A stretch of DNA of 7,227 bases from an uncultured Spirochaetaceae bacterium (lineage in GTDB: Bacteria; Spirochaetota; Spirochaetia; Sphaerochaetales; Sphaerochaetaceae): assembly GCA_946414625.1 (NCBI GenBank), contig CAMKPI010000079.1, positions 1-7,227 of the forward strand, read 5' to 3'. Positions 1 through 6,269 of this stretch are shown here, in pieces. The notes beneath the pieces were generated by a model. That model had not been told where the DNA came from and made no database searches. It worked only from the letters and a program-made list of their open reading frames with translations. The position numbers were made by a program, and so were the translations under genes. How positions within the stretch are numbered: position 1 is the first letter of the stretch; every line of letters begins with the position of its first letter.

Positions 1-127
1 AAAACTTTCTCCACCGGAGTCCGGACTCGATCCTTTTTGCAAAGAAATAGTTGAATAACGCGGTCCGTACACCGCCTATGTGCTGCAGCCCCGTCGGCGA
101 CGGAGCGTATCTGACTCTCACTCCCAT
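1..127 (-). CDS. gltX: Glutamyl-tRNA synthetase, N-terminal 42 residues (partial, runs off the left edge)
   Basis: This class I aminoacyl-tRNA synthetase charges tRNA-Glu (and in some bacteria tRNA-Gln) with glutamate in the cytoplasm. The reverse complement of 1-127 reads open from an ATG at 125-127 and contains APSPTGLQHIGGVRTALFN at about residues 8-26. That is the conserved N-terminal glutamate/ATP-binding region with the HIGH-type motif as HIGG. The reading then continues through NYFFAK and reaches the window edge still open. The start is supported by family alignment and by a GGAG Shine-Dalgarno at 133-136 (minus strand), 5 nt from the ATG. Residues 33-42 (IESGLRWRKF) look slightly longer than the usual link to the next conserved block, but the rest of the gene is not visible. 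It is the last minus-strand gene seen, with repeat arrays A and B immediately upstream. The family call is very secure. Confidence 0.93.
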   Translation of the reverse strand, partial: MGVRVRYAPSPTGLQHIGGVRTALFNYFFAKRIESGLRWRKF

Positions 128-150
128 GTTATCTCCAATTTGTAAAAAAT

Positions 151-156
151 ATTGTA
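151..156 (-). promoter_or_regulatory. Possible -10 element of the gltX promoter
   Basis: On the minus strand TACAAT lies in a strongly AT-rich stretch (about 137-160), 23 bp before the gltX ATG. Transcription would start around 144, giving a short leader that includes the GGAG ribosome site. No convincing -35 hexamer lies 15-19 bp upstream. That sequence belongs to the degraded end of repeat array A, so the call rests on the -10 alone. Confidence 0.35.
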
Positions 157-180
157 ATTACCTTATCCCGGCCTTAACCG

Positions 181-425
181 AACGGCAATAATACCTTGAA
201 GGGACAATCATGCGAACGTCCCTGCGAAGCAAATCAACCCCACCCATAACGGCAAAAACGCCCTGAAGGCACAATCCTGCGGCGTAAACCTGCAAGCAAA
301 GCCCCTCTGCCCCAACCGGATCGGCAAAAACGCCTTGAAAGCACAATCGCGCGACACTGTTTGACGCCGAAGACCCTCACTTCGAATTGTTAAACCAGAA
401 TCCTGGCACAATCTCGCGACGCCTC
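181..425. repeat. Tandem repeat array A: about four degenerate units, period 65-72 bp
   Basis: A core of about 34 bp (plus strand: CGGCAAAAACGCC, then TTGAAAGCACAATC and CGCGAC in its best form) recurs. The ACAATC landmark occurs at 204, 271, 343 and 408, so spacings are 67, 72 and 65 bp. Units 2 and 3 match best over the core. Unit 1 is diverged towards the gltX promoter, and unit 4 keeps only the GGCACAATC-CGCGAC part. Sequence between cores is only weakly conserved. No gene is supported here; the short open frames are explained by repeat periodicity. A 6-bp stem hairpin (TCCCGA / TCGGGA, 424-441) lies between arrays A and B. Confidence 0.75.
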
Positions 426-450
426 CCGACGCAAATCGGGACGACACCGG

Positions 451-622
451 CCATAGCGATTCCGCAAAACACGAACGACCGGTTGACTATCGGTGTTGCT
501 TATTCTCCAATAGGCATGTCGACCATAGCAATTCCGCAAAACACGAACGACAGGTTGACTATCGGTATTGCTTATTCTCCAATAGACATGTCGCCCATAG
601 CGATCCTGCAAAAACCGAACAA
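451..622. repeat. Tandem repeat array B: exact 72-bp period, two full units plus a partial third
   Basis: Unit 1 (451-522) and unit 2 (523-594) differ at only 5 of 72 positions, with no gaps. A third unit starts at 595 with CCATAGCGATCC and fades out by about 622, just before the stop codon of the LuxR-type gene at 634. The sequence is unrelated to array A beside it. The period is a multiple of three, so both strands show open repetitive frames. The five substitutions favour neither reading: 2 of 5 are synonymous on the plus strand and 3 of 5 on the minus strand. I therefore call it non-coding. Confidence 0.88.
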
Positions 623-633
623 CGCCTGCGTTA

Positions 634-1524
634 TCAGTCCCACGGACCGATATTGAGGATCCTCAAGAGCTCCACCCGGCTCCGAACCCCGGTTTTCTCG
701 AAGATGTTCGCCACATGGTTATTCACAGTATTCACAGAAATTCCCAGCTTCGCGGCAATCTCCTTGTTTGTAAGCCCGGCACTCAGCTCCCGGATGACAT
801 CCTGCTCACGTCCGGTTATCCTGAATTTATCCAAGGAGGCTCCGTCTATTGTATTCTTCTTGTGTAGTCGCGTGGAATCAAGACTGAACCTGCTGTAAAA
901 ATAAACCATCATAATTATCGATATTGCAAGTATGTACACGGGAAACGCGAAATTATCCAGCACAGGAAAGAAAAGGGCAAACACGGCAAGCGGCATGAGA
1001 GTGAGCGTGCTGACTATCACGGCAACGCTGGTTCCCCTGCCCCGCTCGTCCATGGACGAAAGCCCGCGCTTCAGCGTTACGAGAGTATGAGCCAACACCG
1101 CAATGAAGAGTGGCGTCTGAACCATCTGCGCGATCTTATTGTTCCGCGCCACAACAGCGGCAAGACCCGCGCCGAAATATACGATCCCAGTGGTATAAAA
1201 AATCACGCGTTCGCGCGCACCCCACGGACGCCCCAGCAGCCACTTCATGAAATACGGCAAGAGCACGGTGACAAAGCCCATCGTAGCATGCTCGGATATC
1301 CGGAATATAAAATGGAACACCGTCACGGCACGCCCCTCAAAGGCTGCGTGGTTTGTCTTGTTGAGAAACCCGAGGAAGATCGTGGCGAGTATGCAGGACT
1401 GAAACACGACATACACCCGGCACCATGCCGAGCGATGAAACACGGTGTTCGCTGAGGCAAGAGATAGCGTCATCGCCGCAACCGCCACAGAGATGCAATA
1501 GATTATCAGCACAAGTCCGTCCAT
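634..1524 (-). CDS. Membrane-anchored LuxR-family transcriptional regulator
   Basis: The 296-residue protein has two parts. Residues 1 to about 212 form roughly seven hydrophobic segments (about 1-24, 37-55, 70-95, 107-126, 132-150, 166-187 and 190-211), so it should sit in the cytoplasmic membrane. Residues 233-291 are a LuxR/GerE-type DNA-binding helix-turn-helix: ITGREQDVI, then GLTNKEIAAKLGISVNTVNN and the closing GVRSRVELL. No receiver or autoinducer-binding domain is visible, so the membrane part is presumably the sensor; its ligand and target genes are unknown. The ATG at 1522-1524 has no recognisable Shine-Dalgarno, but no later start keeps the first membrane segment intact. It lies downstream of the copper ATPase on the same strand, with a terminator-like element between, so it is probably a separate unit. 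The domain call is strong and the biological role open. Confidence 0.88.
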   Translation of the reverse strand: MDGLVLIIYCISVAVAAMTLSLASANTVFHRSAWCRVYVVFQSCILATIFLGFLNKTNHAAFEGRAVTVFHFIFRISEHATMGFVTVLLPYFMKWLLGRPWGARERVIFYTTGIVYFGAGLAAVVARNNKIAQMVQTPLFIAVLAHTLVTLKRGLSSMDERGRGTSVAVIVSTLTLMPLAVFALFFPVLDNFAFPVYILAISIIMMVYFYSRFSLDSTRLHKKNTIDGASLDKFRITGREQDVIRELSAGLTNKEIAAKLGISVNTVNNHVANIFEKTGVRSRVELLRILNIGPWD

Positions 1525-1533
1525 GCGCGAACC

Positions 1534-1562
1534 ATTTTACAACAAGAGGGAAAAATGTTAAA
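1534..1562 (-). promoter_or_regulatory. Weak candidate promoter for the LuxR-type gene
   Basis: On the minus strand TTTAAC (1557-1562) and TAAAAT (1534-1539) are separated by 17 bp. The -10 is good and the -35 matches only 3 of 6 positions. Only 9 bp separate the -10 from the ATG, so transcription from this site would begin within a few bases of the start codon. Confidence 0.35.
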
Positions 1563-1621
1563 GATTGCCTTTTTTTCAGAGGCGCCTAAAAAGCCGGGGT
1601 TTTACTGGCTGAACCGAACTT

Positions 1622-1654
1622 AAAAAAAAGAAAAAAGTTCAAAACATGTTTTGA
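1622..1654 (-). terminator. Probable intrinsic terminator of the copper ATPase gene
   Basis: Read on the minus strand, the perfect 16-bp palindrome TCAAAACATGTTTTGA (1639-1654) is followed by AC, six T, C and eight T. It lies about 75 bp past the ATPase stop codon. The stem is AT-rich and therefore weak, but the T-tract is unusually long. A second inverted repeat (ATACAAA / TTTGTAT, 1654-1660 and 1672-1678) directly precedes it and could form a tandem hairpin. It separates the ATPase gene from the LuxR-type gene. Confidence 0.6.
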
Positions 1655-1729
1655 TACAAACCATGCAACCCTTTGTATTGCAATCAATTAAACCTTAAGC
1701 CCGCCAGAGCGAACCGCCTGCCAAAACCG

Positions 1730-3901
1730 CTACTTGAATTTTCTCAGCCGAAGCGCGTTAAGCACAACAGAGACGCTGGATGCGCTCATGCAAAGTGCGC
1801 AGAGCATCGGATCCAGCAGAGGCCCGCCAAAAAAAGTAAGAGCGCCGGCGGCAATCGGAATCCCCAGAATATTGTAGAAAAAGGCCCAGAAGAGCGACAT
1901 TTTGATGTTCCCTATCGTAGCTCGGGAAAGCCGAACCGAGACAGGCACTGCGCCAAGGTCGTCTTTCATAATAACCACATCGGCGCTGGATATAGCCACA
2001 TCGGTGCCGCCACCCATGGCAAGCCCGATATCTGCCGCCTCAAGACTCGGGGCGTCGTTGATTCCATCCCCGACCATCATGCTCCGCTCAGTTTCCCTCA
2101 CAATGCGTAGCTTGTCCTCAGGCAGAAGGGATGCGTGCACCTCGCTGATTCCGCATTCATCCGCAATATCCCGCGCGGTTACGGCATTGTCACCCGTGAG
2201 CATATGACTCGTAAGCCCGAGGTCCTTCAGTGCCTTGACCGCTTCTGCGCTTTCCGGACGCACGGCATCCATGACCCGTATAGTTCCCTTGAATACCGAG
2301 TCGAGGGAGACATATATCTCGGCGTCCGGCAGATCGGCCCAGGAAGCCGCGCCGTCTGGGAGCTTCACCTCCCGCTCCTCCATCAGTCGCCTGTTCCCTG
2401 CAAGGATTCTCCTACCGTCCAGCCTCGCGATTATGCCCTGTCCCGGCACTGCGGTAAAATACTTCACCGCTGGGATCTGCACCTCATAATCATCGCTGAA
2501 AACCTCCCGAGCCTTGTCCAGGACCGCACGGGAGAAGGGATGCTCAGAGTTCCCTTCCGCAATCGCGGCAAGGCGCAGCGTTTCCCTATCAGTGAATTCC
2601 GTCACAACCGGATGCCCTGTGGTGAGCGTTCCGGTTTTGTCAAACATGACGTTCTTCATACGTCCAAGATTTTCCAGAACCTCCGCGCTCTTGAAAAGAA
2701 TGCCGAGATTCGCTCCGCGCCCCGTCGCAGTTACTATGGCAATAGGAGTTGCAAGCCCGAGCGAGCATGGGCAGGCTATGACAAGCACGCTGACCGCACA
2801 TGTAAGACTGAACTGCAAGCCCCTGCCGGAAGTCATCCAGAGCACGAACACAATGGCGGCAATGGTCATCACCACAGGCACAAACACCCCTGCCACCCTG
2901 TCCGCAAGCCTTGAGATCGGGGCTTTGGTGCTTTGAGCCTCCCTCACCATCCTGATAATACCGGAAAAAACAGTATCGGCACCGGTTTTCGTGACGCGGT
3001 ACATGAATGAGCTGTTCGTGTTAATCGTCGCGGCGTATACAGCCGATCCATCCGCCTTATGCACAGGCACGCTCTCCCCTGTAAGCATGCTTTCGTTGAC
3101 CTCGGCTTCCCCCTCGACAACAAGTCCATCGGTCGGGATCTTCTCTCCGGGCTTCACAAGCACGATGTCTCCCTCAAACACCTGGGAAACATCGCGGACA
3201 ACAGACCCTCCATCCACAATCACAGTGGCTGTGGAAGGAGCCATTTTTATCAAGGCCTTGATCGACGCTCCGGCGCGTCTCTTTGAGCCAGACTCAATGT
3301 ATTTCCCGACCATTACAAAAGTTATGATCATCGCTACACTGTCGAAATAGTAGCTGTGTGAACTTCCTGAAAAAAGATTGTACAGGCTGTAAAGAAAAGA
3401 CACGCCGCTGCCCACTGCCACAAGACTGTCCATGTTAGGCGTACCGTGAAAAAGAGAGCGAAAACCGCGTAAGAAAAACCCGGATCCGGCTGCAAGGACG
3501 GGCAGGCAAAGGAAGAGCTGAAGGAAGCCACCCGCATGAGGAAAAGAAGGAAAGACCATGTGTCCCATGCAAAGAACGAAAAGCGGGACGGCAAAGAGAA
3601 CTGCCACAGACAGACGGATTTTTTCTCGTCTCTCCTCCCTGCGGGACTCGTCCTCCGAGTCTTTTTCCATGTCGGATATCCCGCTGGACGCCGGAAACAC
3701 AAGAGTATAGCCCGCTTTCTTCACGGCGAGAGAGAGCTCATCCTCCGACACAACAGCCTCGTCAAAGTCTATCCGTGCCTCTTCCGACGCGAGATTCACC
3801 GCTGCCGCGGCGACGCCTCCCTGAGAATTCAGCGTCCGTTCAACCGCCGCGCTGCACGCAGCGCAATGCATTCCCTTAACCTTGCAGATTGTACTCTTCA
3901 T
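1730..3901 (-). CDS. copA: Copper-exporting P-type ATPase (class IB-1)
   Basis: This inner-membrane pump couples ATP hydrolysis to export of Cu(I) from the cytoplasm. The 723-residue protein has one N-terminal heavy-metal-associated domain (about 1-66, with GMHCAAC at 10-16). A short charged linker (about 75-95) follows, then eight predicted membrane segments. The catalytic motifs are complete: TGES 274-277 (actuator), CPC 377-379 (membrane metal site), DKTGT 421-425 (phosphorylated D421), HP 454-455 (ATP binding), TGDN 569-572 and GDGIND 611-616. YN (676-677) in segment 7 and M705/S709 in segment 8 fit the Cu(I) subclass rather than Zn/Cd or Co pumps. Length is normal for a one-HMA member. 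The ATG at 3899-3901 has a poor Shine-Dalgarno. No copper chaperone or CsoR/CueR/CopY-type regulator lies beside it. Family and ion call are strong; the gene symbol follows the class. Confidence 0.95.
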   Translation of the reverse strand: MKSTICKVKGMHCAACSAAVERTLNSQGGVAAAAVNLASEEARIDFDEAVVSEDELSLAVKKAGYTLVFPASSGISDMEKDSEDESRREERREKIRLSVAVLFAVPLFVLCMGHMVFPSFPHAGGFLQLFLCLPVLAAGSGFFLRGFRSLFHGTPNMDSLVAVGSGVSFLYSLYNLFSGSSHSYYFDSVAMIITFVMVGKYIESGSKRRAGASIKALIKMAPSTATVIVDGGSVVRDVSQVFEGDIVLVKPGEKIPTDGLVVEGEAEVNESMLTGESVPVHKADGSAVYAATINTNSSFMYRVTKTGADTVFSGIIRMVREAQSTKAPISRLADRVAGVFVPVVMTIAAIVFVLWMTSGRGLQFSLTCAVSVLVIACPCSLGLATPIAIVTATGRGANLGILFKSAEVLENLGRMKNVMFDKTGTLTTGHPVVTEFTDRETLRLAAIAEGNSEHPFSRAVLDKAREVFSDDYEVQIPAVKYFTAVPGQGIIARLDGRRILAGNRRLMEEREVKLPDGAASWADLPDAEIYVSLDSVFKGTIRVMDAVRPESAEAVKALKDLGLTSHMLTGDNAVTARDIADECGISEVHASLLPEDKLRIVRETERSMMVGDGINDAPSLEAADIGLAMGGGTDVAISSADVVIMKDDLGAVPVSVRLSRATIGNIKMSLFWAFFYNILGIPIAAGALTFFGGPLLDPMLCALCMSASSVSVVLNALRLRKFK

Positions 3902-3914
3902 AACTTATCAAAAT

Positions 3915-3920
3915 ATTATA
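3915..3920 (-). promoter_or_regulatory. Consensus -10 (TATAAT) upstream of the copper ATPase gene
   Basis: On the minus strand TATAAT lies 13 bp before the ATPase ATG in an AT-rich stretch. No acceptable -35 is found at 16-19 bp spacing (the sequence there is GC-rich, TGCGCC-like). If used, the promoter probably needs an activator, and the leader would be only a few bases long. No clear operator dyad was recognised in the 80-bp gap 3902-3981. Confidence 0.4.
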
Positions 3921-3958
3921 ATTAAACAAAAACAGATGGCGCACTAAACTCAATAATA

Positions 3959-3983
3959 GAAGCCGCGCAAAACGCGGATCTTC
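3959..3983 (-). terminator. Hairpin directly after the PFL-family gene; possible weak terminator
   Basis: CCGCG (3963-3967) and CGCGG (3973-3977) pair around a 5-nt loop. GAAG and CTTC extend the stem past a 2-nt bulge, and the hairpin overlaps the PFL stop codon. On the minus strand it is followed by TATTATT rather than a real T-tract, so it may be an RNA-end stabiliser or a leaky terminator before the copper ATPase gene. Confidence 0.45.
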
Positions 3984-5346
3984 AGTTTCGAAGACTGTGA
4001 ATAGGCGCGGGAATTCGGCCGCCCCGGGATATGAAAACATCAGGCTTACTGGTTTTCACCGACATCACGGGACCGTCTCCCATGAGGCCTCCGAAGTGAA
4101 GCATATCGCCTTCCTTCTTCCCGATGGCTGGGATCAGGCGACAGGCTGTGGTCTTGCCGTTCACCATTCCGATCGCCGCTTCGTCTGCAATGATGGCGGA
4201 GATGGTCTCCTCGGTAGAATCTCCCGGAATCACAACCATGTCGAGTCCCACGGAACAGACCGCGGTCATCGCCTCAAGCTTCTCTATCCCCAAAACACCG
4301 CTCTCGGCGGCTCTAATCATTCCCTGGTCTTCCGATACGGGGATAAAAGCTCCGGAAAGCCCGCCAACCGAGCTGGACGCCATCACGCCGCCTTTTTTCA
4401 CCGCGTCGTTCAGCATGGCAAGGGCGGCTGTGGTGCCGGGGCCTCCCGCCGCCTCAAGGCCTATCTCCTCCAGAATCTCGGCGACAGAGTCTCCTACGGC
4501 AGGAGTCGCCGCAAGCGTGAGATCCACAATTCCGAAGGGCACTCCAAGACGGCCCGACGCCACAGATGCCACAAGCTGACCCATCCTTGTAATCTTGAAC
4601 GCGGTTTTTTTGATAACTTCAGCAATTTCGTTGATTGACGCTCCGTGCCCGGCAAGCCTTACGGCCTCACGCACAACCCCGGGACCGGAGACACCTGTGT
4701 TCACCACGCATTCCGGTTCGCTGACCCCATGAAAACCCCCTGCCATGAAGGGATTGTCCTCAACCGCGTTGCAAAAAACGACAAGACGCGAGCATCCGGC
4801 AGAGTCGCGGTCCGCCGTGAGAACAGCCGTCTCTCTCACAACATGTCCCATGAGACGCACGGCATCCATGTTGATTCCCGCCTTTGTGGAACCCACATTA
4901 ACGGACGAGCAAACCTTGTCCGTACAGGCAAGCGCTTCGGGAATGGAACGTATGAACCTCTCCTCTCCCGCACTCATTCCTTTCTGAACCAACGCGGAGA
5001 ACCCGCCGATAAACGACGCTTCGACTTCCTTCGCAGCCTTGTCCAGAGCCTTTGCATATAAAACAGGATCACCACCGGACGCCTCATACAGCATTGAAAC
5101 AGGAGTCACAGTGATCCGTTGGTTGATTATCGGGATGCCGTATTCCGCCTCGATTTCCTTCGCCACGCTCACAAGGCGCTTTGCGCGGGTGGTGATTTTC
5201 CGGACAATCCTGTCGCAGGAGGAGGAGATATCCGCATCCGCACAGTCCAAAAGAGAGATTCCCATCGTGATTGTCCTCACGTCGAGATTCTCCTCGTCAA
5301 TCATTCTGATGGTTTCAAGTATGTTGTCTTCGTTGATTACACGCAT
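3982..5346 (-). CDS. PFL-family protein (UPF0210 / DUF711)
   Basis: This is a conserved cytosolic family with a fold related to pyruvate formate-lyase and no established reaction. Family landmarks are DVRTITMGISLLDC (residues 22-35), IINQRITVTPVS (73-84), FCNAVEDNPFMAGGFHG (191-207), a glycine-rich central part, and the C-terminal RGGRIPAPIHSL (441-452). The ATG at 5344-5346 gives 454 residues, the usual family length, beginning MRVINEDN. A GTG at 5389-5391 would add 15 residues unlike the family, so I prefer the ATG, although neither has a good Shine-Dalgarno. It follows the ACT-domain gene by 130 bp on the same strand with no promoter or terminator that I can defend between them. This pairing recurs in other bacteria and suggests a shared function with the ACT protein as a small-molecule-sensing partner (inference). 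Confidence 0.93.
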   Translation of the reverse strand: MRVINEDNILETIRMIDEENLDVRTITMGISLLDCADADISSSCDRIVRKITTRAKRLVSVAKEIEAEYGIPIINQRITVTPVSMLYEASGGDPVLYAKALDKAAKEVEASFIGGFSALVQKGMSAGEERFIRSIPEALACTDKVCSSVNVGSTKAGINMDAVRLMGHVVRETAVLTADRDSAGCSRLVVFCNAVEDNPFMAGGFHGVSEPECVVNTGVSGPGVVREAVRLAGHGASINEIAEVIKKTAFKITRMGQLVASVASGRLGVPFGIVDLTLAATPAVGDSVAEILEEIGLEAAGGPGTTAALAMLNDAVKKGGVMASSSVGGLSGAFIPVSEDQGMIRAAESGVLGIEKLEAMTAVCSVGLDMVVIPGDSTEETISAIIADEAAIGMVNGKTTACRLIPAIGKKEGDMLHFGGLMGDGPVMSVKTSKPDVFISRGGRIPAPIHSLRN

Positions 5347-5476
5347 TTTTTCAGATTTACAAATTTCCAAGAAGCCCGCCGGCAAATCCACAGTTCAAAG
5401 GCGACAAGAGCAGAGAGACGCTGAGTCGTCAAAACCCGGAAAAAAAGCCCTAGACCAGCCCAGCCCCACCGCTTTA

Positions 5477-5740
5477 TCAGACGACATGCATTGCATTGAA
5501 GATGTCTTCATGCATCACATGTATCGCCAGCCCCTGGGCTAATCCCTCGTTTTTCAAATCGGAAAATGTACCGGCATCGCTGCCCTCCGGCATCTCTACA
5601 ATCATTATCATTGTAAACAGATCCTGCAGAGTCTTCTGCGTCACGTCCACGATATTGATCCCGCGCTCGGCGCATTTTGCGCTGACAAATGCCAAAATAC
5701 CAGTTCTATCGCGTCCCACGACCGAAATCACCGCTTTCAT
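5477..5740 (-). CDS. ACT-domain protein (UPF0237 family)
   Basis: The 87-residue protein is essentially one ACT domain, a fold that usually binds amino acids or other small ligands and works as a dimer. The N-terminal stretch VVGRDRTGILAFVSAKCAE (residues 7-25) and the following INIVDVTQKTLQDLFTMIMIV fit the UPF0237 group, whose members are about 90 residues. There is no attached catalytic or DNA-binding domain. The ATG at 5738-5740 is fixed by a perfect AGGAGG at 5745-5750, 4 nt away, and by a near-consensus promoter just upstream. It is the first gene of a probable two-gene unit with the PFL-family gene. A role in ligand-dependent regulation of that protein is the obvious guess but is not demonstrated. 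The distantly related GcvR-type regulators have two ACT domains and are a different group. Confidence 0.93.
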   Translation of the reverse strand: MKAVISVVGRDRTGILAFVSAKCAERGINIVDVTQKTLQDLFTMIMIVEMPEGSDAGTFSDLKNEGLAQGLAIHVMHEDIFNAMHVV

Positions 5741-5761
5741 ACAGCCTCCTGTCTCTGTTCA

Positions 5762-5790
5762 ATTATAAGTTTCGGCTTTGAAATACTCAA
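5762..5790 (-). promoter_or_regulatory. Strong sigma-70-type promoter of the ACT/PFL unit
   Basis: On the minus strand TTGAGT (5785-5790) and TATAAT (5762-5767) are separated by exactly 17 bp. The -10 is perfect and the -35 matches 4 of 6. Transcription should start near 5755, giving a leader of about 15 nt that contains the AGGAGG ribosome site. The edge of repeat array C lies about 13 bp upstream of the -35. Confidence 0.8.
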
Positions 5791-5802
5791 TATACAAGCG
5801 AT

Positions 5803-5959
5803 GTCGGACATACAGGTGGCGCCAGGCACAAAGCGCAAAACTCAACGTCGGGCATTCCCGGCAGACAGAGTCGGACGCACAGAGGGTGCCAAGCAAAGCG
5901 CAAAACTCAACGTCGGGCATTCCCGGCAGACAGGGACGGACACACAAACGGTGCCAAGC
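5803..5959. repeat. Tandem repeat array C: 65-bp period, about 2.4 units
   Basis: Forty consecutive bases (5829-5868) recur exactly at 5894-5933, a shift of 65 bp. The flanking GTCGGAC-CACA and GGTGCCAAGC segments also recur at about 65 bp: the former near 5803, 5870 and 5935, the latter at 5885 and 5950. A 2-bp indel separates the first unit from the others. The core includes GTCGGGCATTCCCGGCAG. The array lies between the ACT promoter and the hsp20 control region. Open frames on both strands here are cysteine- and arginine-rich and repeat-derived; I see no gene. Confidence 0.85.
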
Positions 5960-6030
5960 CCGGAGAGCCGCAGGTGTTTTGATTGTGTGGTCGTGTCGGA
6001 GGCTCATCGAGGTGTCCCGATCTTGTGAAA

Positions 6031-6164
6031 CGTTTGTGTAACGGCAAATTTGACACACAAAACGAACCAATTTTACACACACGAGTCATTTTGACTCATT
6101 TTTTTGTAATAAACACAAAGGATTGGTAAAAATTACCGGAAAAACCCCTCTTTAAGTGTTTTTC
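6031..6164. promoter_or_regulatory. Cluster of AT-rich dyads upstream of the sigma-54 promoter; candidate activator-binding region
   Basis: Perfect inverted repeats are GAGTCA-TTT-TGACTC (6083-6097), GGTAA-AAA-TTACC (6125-6137) and GAAAAAC/GTTTTTC (6139-6145 and 6158-6164). A looser one is TTGTGT/ACACAA (6034-6039 and 6055-6060). They sit roughly 130-260 bp upstream of the predicted hsp20 start, where enhancer sites for sigma-54 activators can lie. No gene ends here on the plus strand, so a terminator role is unlikely. The dyads differ in sequence, so which of them (if any) binds an activator is unknown. Confidence 0.35.
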
Positions 6165-6269
6165 GCTCGCGCAAATAAACCGATTTTTCCAAAACAACAT
6201 GCCAGGCTGCGCGAAATCAACGAACATGAAAAAAATAAATACTTTAATTACAAGAAATTAGTGAAAAAT

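Noticed and set aside
14..28. Overlapping palindromes CCGGAGTCCGG and GAGTCCGGACTC followed by CTTTTT, like a terminator
   Set aside because: They lie inside the gltX coding sequence near its 5' end; a terminator is not expected there and the loop is too small.
158..611. Short repetitive open frames on both strands in the gltX upstream region
   Set aside because: They follow from tandem repeats, have no ribosome sites, read open on both strands, and substitutions between units show no preference for synonymous changes.
181..622. CRISPR array
   Set aside because: Spacing of 65-72 bp resembles a repeat plus spacer, but the cores are imperfect, array B is conserved over its whole unit, and no cas gene is nearby.
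5347..5391. Upstream GTG start adding 15 residues to the PFL-family protein
   Set aside because: No Shine-Dalgarno supports it and the added residues do not resemble the family, which begins close to the downstream ATG.
5400..5476. Terminator between the ACT and PFL genes (T-run on the minus strand around 5440-5446)
   Set aside because: The GC-rich sequence before the T-run consists of direct, not inverted, repeats (GGGCT), so no stem forms.
5759..6082. Cysteine/arginine-rich open frames over array C
   Set aside because: They overlap each other and the ACT promoter, have no ribosome site, and their repetition mirrors the 65-bp DNA repeat.
6083..6104. GAGTCATTTTGACTC plus T-run as an intrinsic terminator on the plus strand
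   Set aside because: No plus-strand gene precedes it, the stem is short and not GC-rich; a regulatory dyad is the better reading, though still uncertain.
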